From: Closterium sp. Naga37s-1
Taxonomy: Eukaryota > Streptophyta > Zygnematophyceae > Desmidiales > Closteriaceae
DNA: 64,000 nt
Direction of reading: 5' to 3'
NCBI GenBank assembly: GCA_947471745.1
Contig: CANJKZ010000267.1
Coordinates: 1,629,001 to 1,693,000 of the forward strand
Shown here: piece by piece, positions 44,801-56,800 of the stretch
How the letters are laid out: every line of letters starts with the position of its first letter
Position numbering within the stretch: the first letter of the stretch is position 1
Notes under the pieces: generated by a model
What the model was told of the DNA's origin: nothing
Databases searched by the model: none
The model's input: only the letters and a program-made list of their open reading frames with translations
Program-made: the position numbers and the translations under genes

Positions 44801-47800
44801 TCCCCCTGCAGCCAAGTGCATAGACGAGTACATGGATCTGAGTGTCAAGCGTGCCGACTCGCATGACCCCGATGTTGACTATCCTCTTGACCCGCGCCTC
44901 GTGGCCATCGTGGAGAGGATGCTGGACAAGTGAGTGCTGCTGCTCTTCTTGCTGCGTTTGCTGCTCTCTCCCTGCATGCATGTGCGAGAGGATAGCCAAC
45001 CTGGTGTGTTGACTCCCATGACCCCGACCCCGACTATCCTTTTCACCCGCGCCTTGTGGCCATCGTAGAGCGGATGCTGGACAAGTGAGTGCTTGTGTTG
45101 CTGGAATGATTCACGTGCATGTGCAAGAGGAGGGCCAACCTTGTGTGTTGACTCCCATGACCCCCCGACGCCGACTATCCTCTTGACCCGCGCCTCGTGG
45201 CCATCGTTGAGAGGATGCTGGACAAGTGAGTGTTGCTGCTTTTGCTGCTCTCTATCTGCATGCATGTGCGAGAGGATAACCAACCTGGTGTGCTGACTCC
45301 CATGACCCTGACGCCGACTATCCTCTTGACCCGCGCCTTGTGGCCATCGTAGAGCGGATGCTGGACAAGTGAGTGGTGCTCTCGCTGCTCTTGGTGGGAT
45401 GATTTGCATTCATGTGCAAGGGGATGGCTAACCTAGCGTGCCGACTCTCATGACCCCGACGCCATGTGGAGAGGATGCTGGACAAGTGACTGGTGCTGTC
45501 GCTGCTCTTGCTGCTTATTGCTCTGCCTTGAGGAGCGTTCCCCTCCAGCTGCATAGAGGAGCGTCAGTTCCAGCAGGCCATTGGGGTGGCGCTGGAGTGC
45601 CGCGCTCACCAGTAGCCCCCCCGCTCCCCCTTCCTACACCTCCCCTCTCCCCCTCCCCCATCCCCATCCTCCACAGCTGCATAGAGGAGCGTCAGTTTCA
45701 GCAGGCCATAGGAGCCGCACTCACCAGTAGCTCCTTCTCTCCCCACTCTCCGCTCCCCGCCTCCTCACTCTCCCCCCTCTCTTCTTTTCCTCCACAGCTG
45801 CATTGAGGAGCGTCAGTTCCAGCAGGCCATTGGAGTGCTGCCGCCTCGACAAGCTCGAGGCTACACTGCTGTCGCCAGAAGCCAGCTGTAGCCCTCTCAC
45901 CTCTCCCCCTCCCTCGCCCCGCCCCCATTCCTTTCCAGCTGCATCGAGGAGCATCAGTTCCAGCAGGCCATCGGAGTGGCGCTGGAGTGCCGCCGCCTTG
46001 ACAAGCTGATGGGTGCACGTGCACTGTCGTATCCCCCTCCCCGCCTGCTCCCCTTCTTTCCTTTCCAGCTGCATTGAGGAGCGTCAGTTCCAGCAGGCCA
46101 TTGGAGTGGCGCTGGAGTGCCGCCGCCTTGACAAGCTGATGGGTGCACGTGCACTGTCGTATCCCCCTCCCCGCCTGCTCCCCTTCTTTCCTTTCCAGCT
46201 GCATCGAGGAGCGTCAGTTCCAGCAGGCCATCGGAGTGGCGCTGGAGTGCCGCCGCCTTGACAAGCTGGAGGCTGCCGTTGCCAGGAGTGGCAACTCGCG
46301 CTCCCTGCTCGCCTACTGCCTGCAGGTGGGTTGACCTCCGTTGACTACTGTTGACTTCCCTGTTAGCTGGAGTGCCGCCGCCTCGACAAGCTGGAGGCTG
46401 CCGTTGCCAGGAGCGGCAACTCGCGCTCCCTGCTCGCCTACTGCCTGCAGGTGGGTTGACCTCCGTTGACTACTGTTGACTTCCCTGTTAGCTGGAGTGC
46501 CGCCGCCTCGACAAGCTGGAGGCTGCCGTCGCCAGGAGTGGCAACTCGCGCTCCCTGCTCGCCTACTGCCTGCAGGTAGGTTGACTTGCGTTGACTTCCC
46601 TGCTCGCTGGAGTGCCGCCGCCTGGACAAGCTGGAGGCTGCTGTCGCCAGGAGTGGCTACTCGCGCTCCCTGCTCGCCTACTGCCTGCAGGTAGGTTCAA
46701 ACCCACTCTACTGCACGCCTTGACATCCGCACTGCTGCTCAACGAATTCACAGTCTCTTGGTCTGAAGCTCGTTGATTCTTTGCCAAGAATTTGAACTTT
46801 TTATCGCTTCCATCCCAACACTCGCACACGCACAGACCCACTTGCAGTTTCTCATTCACACGCTTGTCTTTTTGACAAGTTTTTCATTGCACTGCCTAAA
46901 TCGTTTTCTCCCCTTGTGATGCTGTGCTCCTGCCTGCCTTGCTGTTTCTCTCTCCCGTGCAGGTCTCGCACTCCCTTGTCAACCGCCGACAGTTCCGTCA
47001 GCAGGTACTGCACCCGTCTCTATCCTCCTCCTTCTCTCACCCGCCCTCTATTCACCCTGCCTCCCATACGCCGCCCGTGGTGCACTTTATTTGTTGCTCT
47101 CCCTTGTCAACCGCCGACAATTCCGGCAGCAGGTACTGCACCCGTCCCTCTCCTTCTTTTGCTCTCCCTCACCCTCTCTCCACCCTGCCACCCGTACACA
47201 CTCTCTGTTGCCATTTTGTTTTACCGGGAGGGTGAGCACCTAAGGATTCTGTTGCACCAGAAGGTTGAGTTCTCATACCACCACAGACCAGAGCAAAGTC
47301 CAGTTTTGAGGCGCCTCAAAACTAGACTCATACCACCACCACAGGCCAGAGCAAAGTTGTGTTCTGGGACCTCTCAAACCTCTGAAACATTATATCTGTG
47401 TTCAGACTACGGCACAGCATTAACCAGATGCTCATTTTCCTCAGCAGCTCGTTTTTCCTTCCACCTTGCCCTTCCACCTTGCCCTTCCACCTTGCCCTTC
47501 CACCTTGCCCTTCCACCTTGCCCTTCCACCTTGCCCTTCCACCTTGCCCTTCCACCTTGCCCTTCCACCTTGCCCTTCCACCTTGCCCTTCCACCTTGCC
47601 CTTCCACCTTGCCCTTCCACCTTGCCCTTCCACCTTGACCTTGCCCTTCCACCTTGCCCTTCCACCTTGCCCTTCCACCTTGCCCTTCCACCTTGCCCTT
47701 CCACCTTGCCCTTCCACCTTGCCCTTCCACCTTGCCCTTCACCTTGCCCTTCCACCTTGCCCTTCCACCTTGCCCTTCCACCTTGCCCTTCCACCTTGCC

Positions 47801-50800
47801 CTTCCACCTTGCCCTTCCACCTTGCCCTTCCACCTTGCCCTTCCACCTTGCCCTTCCACCTTGCCCTTCCACCTTGCCCTTCCACCTTGCCCTTCCACCT
47901 TGCCCTTCCACCTTGCCCTTCCACCTTGCCCTTCCACCTTGCCCTTCCACCTTGCCCTTCCACCTTGCCCCTTCCACCTTGCCCTTCCACCTTGCCCTTC
48001 CACCTTGCCTTCCACCTTGCCCTTCACCTTGCCCTTCCACCTTGCCCTTCCACCTTGCCCTTCCACCTTGCCCTTCCACCTTGCCCTTCCACCTTGCCCT
48101 TCCACCTTGCCCTTCCACCTTGCCCTTCCACCTTGCCCTTCCACCTTGCCCTTCCACCTTGCCCTTCCACCTTGCCCTTCCACCTTGCCCTTCCACCTTG
48201 CCCTTCCACCTTGCCCTTCCACCTTGCCCTTCCACCTTGCCCTTCCACCTTGCCCTTCCACCTTGCCCTTCCACCTTGCCCTTCCACCTTGCCCTTCCAC
48301 CTTGCCCTTCCACCTTGCCCTTCCACCTTGCCCTTCCACCTTGCCCTTCCACCTTGCCCTTCCACCTTGCCCTTCCACCTTGCCCTTCCACCTTGCCCTT
48401 CCACCTTGCCCTTCCACCTTGCCCTTCCACCTTGCCCTTCCACCTTGCCCTTCCACCTTGCCCTTCCACCTTGCCCTTCCACCTTGCCCTTCCACCTTGC
48501 CCTTCCACCTTGCCCTTCCACCTTGCCCTTCCACCTTGCCCTTCCACCTTGCCCTTCCACCTTGCCCTTCCACCTTGCCCTTCCACCTTGCCCTTCCACC
48601 TTGCCCTTCCACCTTGCCCTTCCACCTTGCCCTTCCACCTTGCCCTTCCACCTTGCCCTTCCACCTTGCCCTTCCACCTTGCCCTTCCACCTTGCCCTTC
48701 CACCTTGCCCTTCCACCTTGCCCTTCCACCTTGCCCTTCCACCTTGCCCTTCCACCTTGCCCTTCCACCTTGCCCTTCCACCTTGCCCTTCCACCTTGCC
48801 CTTCCACCTTGCCCTTCCACCTTGCCCTTCCACCTTGCCCTTCCACCTTGCCCTTCCACCTTGCCCTTCCACCTTGCCCTTCCACCTTGCCCTTCCACCT
48901 TGCCCTTCCACCTTGCCCTTCCACCTTGCCCTTCCACCTTGCCCTTCCACCCTTGCCCTTCCACCTTGCCCTTCCACCTTGCCCTTCCACCTTGCCCTTC
49001 CACCTTGCCCTTCCACCTTGCCCTTCCACCTTGCCCTTCCACCTTGCCCTTCCACCTTGCCCTTCCACCTTGCCCTTCCACCTTGCCCTTCCACCTTGCC
49101 CTTCCACCTTGCCCTTCCACCTTGCCCTTCCACCTTGCCCTTCCACCTTGCCCTTCCACCTTGCCCTTCCACCTTGCCCTTCCACCTTGCCCTTCCACCT
49201 TGCCCTTCCACCTTGCCCTTCCACCTTGCCCTTCCACCTTGCCCTTCCACCTTGCCCTTCCACCTTGCCCTTCCACCTTGCCCTTCCACCTTGCCCCTTC
49301 CACCTTGCCCTTCCACCTTGCCCTTCCACCTTGCCCTTCCACCTTGCCCTTCCACCTTGCCCTTCCACCTTGCCCTTCCACCTTGCCCTTCCACCTTGCC
49401 CTTCCACCTTGCCCTTCCACCTTGCCCTTCCACCTTGCCCTTCCACCTTGCCCTTCCACCTTGCCCTTCCACCTTGCCCTTCCACCTTGCCCTTCCACCT
49501 TGCCCTTCCACCTTGCCCTTCCACCTTGCCCTTCCACCTTGCCCTTCCACCTTGCCCTTCCACCTTGCCCTTCCACCTTGCCCTCCACCTTGCCCTTCCC
49601 CTTGCCCTTCCACCTTGCCCTTCCACCTTGCCCTTCCACCTTGCCCTTCCACCTTGCCCTTCCACCTTGCCCTTCCACCTTGCCCTTCCACCTTGCCCTT
49701 CCACCTTGCCCTTCCACCTTGCCCTTCCACCTTGCCCTTCCACCTTGCCCTTCCACCTTGCCCTTCCACCTTGCCCTTCCACCTTGCCCTTCCACCTTGC
49801 CCTTCCACCTTGCCCTTGTCCTTGCCCTTCCACCTTGCCCTTCCACCTTGCCCTTCCACCTTGCCCTTCCACCTTGCCCTTCCACCTTGCCCTTCCACCT
49901 TGCCCTTCCACCTTGCCCTTCCCCTTGCCCTTGTCCTTGCCCTTGTCCTTGCCCTTCCCCGTTCCCTCTCCTTCCCTCTCCTTCCCTCTCCTTCCCTCTC
50001 CTTCCCTCTCCTTCCCTCTCCTTCCCTCTCCTTCCCTCTCCTTCCCTCTTCTTCCCTCTCCTTCCCTCTCCTTCCCTCTCCTTCCCTCTCCTTCCCTCGC
50101 CTTCCCTCTCCTTCCCTCGCCTTCCTCTCCTTCCTCTCCTTCCCTCTCCTTCCCTCTCCTTCCCTCTCCTTCCCTCTCCGCCCTCTCCTTCCCTCTCCTT
50201 CCCTCTCCTTCCCTCTCCTTCCCTCTCCTTCCCTCTCCTTCCCTCTCCTTCCCTCTCCTTCCCTCTCCTTCCCTCTCCTTCCCTCTCCTTCCCTCTCCTT
50301 CCCTCTCCTTCCCTCTCCTTCCCTCTCCTTCCCTCTCCTTCCCTCTCCTTCCCTCTCCTTCCCTCTCCTTCCCTCTCCTTCCCTCTCCTTCCCTCTCCTT
50401 CCCTCTCCTTCCCTCTCCTTCCCTCTCCTTCCCTCTCCTTCCCTCTCCTTCCCTCTCCTTCCCTCTCCTTCCCTCTCCTTCCCTCTCCTTCCCTCTCCTT
50501 CCCTCTCCTTCCCTCTCCTTCCCTCTCCTTCCCTCTCCTTCCCTCTCCTTCCCTCTCCTTCCCTCTCCTTCCCTCTCCTTCCCTCTCCTTCCCTCTCCTT
50601 CCCTCTCCGTCCCTCTCCTTCCCTCTCCTTCCCTCTCCTTCCCTCTCCTTCCCTCTCCTTCCCTCTCCTTCCCTCTCCTTCCCTCTCCTTCCCTCTCCTT
50701 CCCTCTCCTTCCCTCTCCTTCCCTCTCCTTCCCTCTCCTTCCCTCTCCTTCCCTCTCCTTCCCTCTCCTTCCCTCTCCTTCCCTCTCCTTCCCTCTCCTT

Positions 50801-53800
50801 CCCTCTCCTTCCCTCTCCTTCCCTCTCCGTCCCTCTCCGTCCCTCTCCTTCCCTCTCCTTCCCTCTCCTTCCCTCTCCTTCCCTCTCCTTCCCTCTCCTT
50901 CCCTCTCCTTCCCTCTCCTTCCCTCTCCTTCCCTCTCCTTCCCTCTCCTTCCCTCTCCTTCCCTCTCCTTCCCTCTCCTTCCCTCTCCTTCCCTCTCCTT
51001 CCCTCTCCTTCCCTCTCCTTCCCTCTCCTTCCCTCTCCTTCCCTCTCCTTCCCTCTCCTTCCCTCTCCTTCCCTCTCCTTCCCTCTCCTTCCCTCTCCGT
51101 CCCTCTCCGTCCCTCTCCGTCCCTCTCCGTCCCTCTCCGTCCCTCTCCGTCCCTCTCCGTCCCTCTCCGTCCCTCTCCTTCCCTCTCCTTCCCTCTCCTT
51201 CCCTATCCCTGCTCCAGTGCTGTAAACCCTAAAGAATCCACGCCACGCCAACCCCTCCTGGTGCTGTCCACATTGGTGAGGCTGTACGAGCAGGCAGAGA
51301 CCCCTGGCTACGGCAGCATCTGCCAGATGCTCATGTTCCTCAGCGACTCCTCTTTCCCTTACCCCTTCCTGCTCCACGGCTGTAAACCCGAAACCCCCAG
51401 GTGCTGTCCACGCTGGTGCGCCTATACCAGCAAGCCGAAACCCCCGACTACGGCAGCATATGCCAGATGCTCATGTTCCTCAGCGACGCAGCAGGGGTGG
51501 CGGCCACACTGGACCGACTCATCAAGGGGCACCACGAGTCTGACGCCCTGTTAGCCTACCAGGTCGCCTTTGACCTGTTTGAGAATGAGTTTCAGCAGTT
51601 CCTGCTGTTGGTGAGGGATGCTCTGCCTGACCCGCCGCCCCCGCTTGCGCCTACCCCTGCTGTTCCGGCTTCTGCTGATGCTGATGCCGCTGCTGCTGCT
51701 GCTGCTCCGGAGGCGGATGGTGCTGCTTCTGCTGCGGCTGCTCCTGCAGCAGCTGATTCTGAGGCAGCGGCGGCTGGTGGTGAGGCTGCTGCAACAGGCG
51801 CCGCAGCAGCAGAGGGAGGCAGTGCTGCTGATGCTACTGATGCGGCTGCAGCAATGGAGACCGAGGAAGGGAAGGAGGGAGAAGGAGCAGCAAAGGCAGA
51901 AGGGGGAGAGGTTGCAGATGCTGAGGAAGGGAAACCAGGTGAAGACGGGGCACCCAAGCCTGCTGCCGAGGCTGACGGGACAACCACCATGGACACGGCC
52001 GAGGCAGCTGGTTCGGCCGAAGCTGCAGGTTCAGGGGAGGGCGAGGCGGCTGCCGAGGCTGCCCCGAGCGAGGAGGTGGTGTATGCAGAGCGACTTGCGA
52101 AGCTGAAGGGGATTCTGACGGGGGAGACTCCTATTGGCCTGACCCTGCAGTTCCTGTACAGCCACAACAAGTGAGTGCTTGTTATTCAATTAGTAGATGG
52201 TGGTAATGCTGTTTAGGGCTGGTGCCAGCATCACACCAGTTGGCCTCACCCTGCAGTTCCTCTACAGCCACAACAAGTGAGTGCTGGCTTTGGGGTTGGG
52301 GCTTAGGGGTTTAGGGTGTGTCAGTGTCCGTGTGTTGGGGTCAGTGTATAAGGAGCGACTGGCGAAGCTGAAGGGGATTCTGACGGGGGAGACGCCGATT
52401 GGTCTCACTCTGCAGTTCCTGTACAGCCACAACAAGTGGGTGCAGGTTTTAGGGTGTAGGGTATGTTATAGCTAGAGTCCTCAAAGGGATAAAGCAGTTC
52501 CAGAGCCCCACTGTACCTGGTCTAATCCGCCCCTATTTTACTCTTTGCCTCTTCACTTCCCTCTTGTAACCTGGGAGACGCACAGCAGCGTGTGCCACAG
52601 TGCCACCATCGTAACCCTCCCTTAAAGCCCCTCCTTTTCCTCCTCTGTTTCCCATGCCCTCCTGTTCCACGTCTTACCTGGCAGGTCGGACCTGGGGGTG
52701 CTGAAGGCGATCAAGCAGGTGGTGGAGTCAAGGAACAGCGTGTGCCACAGCGCCACCATCGTATGCTAGCCCCCCCCTCCCCCTGCTCCCCAATTCCCAC
52801 TTACTCCCGTGCTATCTCCCCCCTCTTTCCCGTCTTTCCACACAGGGCGGACTTGGGAGTGTTGAAGGCGATCAAGCAGGTGGTGGAGACGCGCAACAGC
52901 GTGTGTCACAGCGCCACCATTGTGGCCAACGCATTCATGCATGCGGGCACGACTGTCGACACCTTCCTCAGAGACAACCTGGTGAGTGCGGTCAGTCATG
53001 CACTCATGCAAGTGCTTACGCATGTACTCATGTAGGTGCTCATGCTTTTGCACTTGTTCATGCATGCGGGCACTGACAGACAGTCGACACCTTCCTCAGA
53101 GAGACAACCTAATGAGCACACTCATGCATGCGCTTATGATCAATAATAGGGGCCACCTGCAGTAGGGGCGTTTCCTCGTGGCTGTCATCTAATACACCTA
53201 CCCCGAACCCCCACTGCAGGATTGGCTGAGTCGAGCGAACAACTGGGCGAAATTTAGTGCAACAGCCGGCCTGGGAGTGATCCACACGGGGCACCTGCAG
53301 CTGGGGTGCTCCCTCATGGCTTCCTAGCTGCCCCTCAACTCTCTCTCCTTGTCCCATTTCTTGCAAACCCAAACCCTGAACCCTCAGGATTGGCTGAGCT
53401 GAGCAACCAATTGGGCGAAATTCAGTGCCACAGCCGGGCTGGGGGTGATTCACAGGGGGCACCTGCAGCAGGGGCGCTCCCTCATAACTCCCTACCTGCC
53501 CCTCAACTCTCTCTCCTTGTCCCATTTCTTGCAAACCCAAACCCTGAACCCTCAGGACTGGCTGAGCCGAGCAACCAATTGGGCGAAATTCAGTGCAACA
53601 ACCGGGCTGGGGGTGATTCACAGGGGGCACCTGCAGCAGGGGCGCTCCCTCATGGCTCCCTACCTGCCCCTCAACTCTCTCTCCTTGTCCCATCTCTTGC
53701 AAACCCAAACCCCGAACCCTCAGGACTGGCTCAGCCGAGCAACCAATTGGGCGAAATTCAGTGCAACAGCCGGGCTGGGGGTGATACACAGGGGGCACCT

Positions 53801-56800
53801 GCAGCAGGGGCGCTCCCTCATGGCGCCCTACCTGCCCCACGGGGCTGGGGGCGGCGCAGGGGCAGCAGGGGGAGCCGGGGGCCTGAGTGGGAGTGCGTTT
53901 TCGGAGGGCGGGGCGCTGTATGCTCTGGGGCTTATTCATGCCAACCACGGGGAGAGCATCAAGGGGTTTCTGCTGGAGAGCCTCCGCAACACCAGCAATG
54001 AGGTGCGCGTGGGGAGAGGGTTTAAAGTTTAGGGACAGGGGTTTTGGGGCAGTAGGTGGGGCAGGAGGAGCATCAAGGGCTTCCTGCTCGAGAGCCTCCG
54101 CAACACCAGCAACGAGGTGTGCGCAGTGGCAGGGGGCTATGGTGTAGGGTTAGTGGAATGTGGGGGAGGAGGATCATCAAGGGCTTCCTGCTCGAGAGCC
54201 TCCGCAACACCAGCAACGAGGTGTGTGGAGGGGCAGGGGACTGAGGATCTGGGGGTTTACATGAGGTAAGTGCAGCAAGTCTTCTCCAGCATCCCGAAAC
54301 TGCAAGTTTAGCTTTCGCCACATTACCCCTCAGCCTCCTAAATTTTCAAATCCCATAAACTCCAAACCTTCTCAACGCAAACCCCCCTGCAGACGATCCA
54401 GCACGGGGCGTGCCTGGGCGTGGGGCTGGCGGGCATGGGCACGGGCGACGAGGAGGTGTATGAGGACGTGAAGAGTGTGCTCTACACTGACAGCGCCGTG
54501 GCTGCCCTCAATGCTCCCAATCCCCAATCTTTAAACCCTGAACCCTGCAGACCATTCAGCATGGCGCTTGCCTGGGAGTCGGCCTGGCGGGCATGGGCAC
54601 GGGCGACGAGGAGGTGTATGAGGACGTGAAGAGCGTGCTCTACACTGACAGCGCCGTGGCTGCCCTCCCCTTACCCCTTAAACCCCAAACCCTCAACCCC
54701 TTCAACTTTGAACAGACTATCCAGCACGGCGCGTGCCTGGGAGTGGGGCTGGCGGGCATGGGCACCGGAGACGAGGAGGTGTATGAGGACGTGAAGAGCG
54801 TACTCTACACTGACAGCGCCGTGGCGGGCGAGGCGGCGGGGATCGCGATGGGGCTGCTGCTGGTTGGGTCGGCGAGCGAGCGGGCGGCGGAGATGCTGGC
54901 TTATGCCCATGACACGCAGCATGAGAAGATCATCAGGTGGGGAATGGGGTCGGCTAGAGGAATAGGGGATTCTTCTATGAAAACACACACAGTGCTCTTT
55001 CATCCAGTATCGGCGGCGGAGGTGCTAGCGTATGCCCATGACACGCTGCATGAGAAGGTCATCAGGTGGGGGGATGGGTCGACTAGAGGGTTAGGGGATT
55101 ATCATATGGGCGCACACGCAGACACTGTGTGCAAAACTCTTTCATCCAAAAGCAACAGAGATGCTTGCGTATGCTCATGACATGACACGCTGCATGAGAA
55201 GGTCATCAGGTGGGGGGATGGGTCGACTAGAGGGTTAGGGGATTATCATATGGGCGCACACGCAGACACTGTGTGCAAAACTCTTTCATCCAAAAGCAAC
55301 AGAGATGCTTGCGTATGCTCATGACATGACACGCTGCATGAGAAGGTCATCAGGTGGGGGGATGGGTCGACTAGAGGGTTAGGGGATTATCATATGGGCG
55401 CACACGCAGACACTGTGTGCAAAACTCTTTCATCCAAAAGCAACAGAGATGCTTGCGTATGCTCATGACATGACACGCTGCATGAGAAGGTCATCAGGTG
55501 GGGGGATGGGTCGACTAGAGGGTTAGGGGATTATCATATGGGCGCACCCGCAGACACTGTGTGCAAAACTCTTTCATCCAAAAGCGACAGAGATGTATGC
55601 GTATGCTCATGACATGACACGCTGCATGAGAAGATCATCAGGTAAGTGGGGGGATGAGCATGAGGTTACAGTTACGCATTCACAGAAAAATACACGCACC
55701 GGTACGCCACGCCATCAACAGAGATGCTATGAGGGTACAGATACGCACCGGTACGCCGGTACAGATATGCATTCAACAGAGATGCTATGGAGGCATGTAC
55801 CGTGTACGCCACGCCATCACGATGGCCTACCGCGTGTAGGGAGGTGTATTTTGAGGCGCCTCAAAATACACCTCACTACATCCGGTAGCAACAGAGATGC
55901 TATGGAGGCATGTACGCCTCATGAGGCATGTACGCCACGCCATCACCATGGCCTACCGCAGCAACACTATGCAGGGTACGTTGATGGTACTTTTGAGAAT
56001 TCTCAAAGGCATGTACCGTGCACGCCATCACCATGGCCTACCGCAGCAACACTATGCAGGGCCAACCAACCTCCCCTCAACATAAACACCCCACTTCCTC
56101 TCCTCCCTTTTCTCAACCTCCCCCTCCCTTTCCCTTCTCTCCTCCCCTTCCTCCCCCTCATCCCCCCTGCTGTGCCTTCCGTTGAGAATCCTCCAGAGGG
56201 CTGGCCGTGGGGATTTCCCTGGTGGTTTACGGCCGGGAGGAGGAGGCCGACATTCTCATCCAGCAAATTATGATTCCCATTCACCAACCCCCACTCACTC
56301 TCACAACCCCCAGAGGCCTGGCAGTGGGAAACTCTCTGGTGGTGTATGGGCGGGAGGAAGAGGCCGATATCCTCATCCAGCAAATGACGACAGACGCCGA
56401 CCCGATCCTGCGCTACGTCGGCATGTACGCCATCGCCATGGCCTACCGCGGCACCGCCAACAACGGCGCCATTCGGCAGCTTTCCTTCCTCAACCTTCCC
56501 CTCCCTCGATATACCCCCCCCTCCCCCTCCCTCCCTCCCCTCCCCTTCCGCCAACACTGTGCACGGGCAACAACAGGGCGCACCGCCAACAACGACGCCA
56601 TTCGCCGGCTTTCCTTCCTCAACCTTCCCCTCCCTTTCTCCTATCTGCTCCCCTTCCTGCTGTTTTTTCGGCTGAGAATCCTCCAGAGGCCTGGCGGTGG
56701 GGATTTCCCTGGTGGTGTACGGGCGGGAGGAGGAGGCCGATATCCTCATCCAGCAAATGACGACGGACGCCGACCCGATCCTGCGCTACGGGGGCATGTA

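Larger units (their letters stand above)
55700..56060 (+). repeat. scrambled echoes in RPN2 intron 10
   Basis: Repeated words from exon 11 (GCATGTACGCCACGCCATCAC, GATGGCCTACCG, CAGCAACACTATGCAGGG) occur several times, mixed with CAACAGAGATGCTATGGAGG from exon 10 echoes. Palindromes F and G lie between them. Confidence 0.8.

Noticed and set aside
47398-51554. Very long open frames (up to 1362 codons) on both strands
   Set aside because: They are frames through the 13-bp and 10-bp satellites in RPN2 intron 6; stop codons are absent from the units, so openness carries no meaning.
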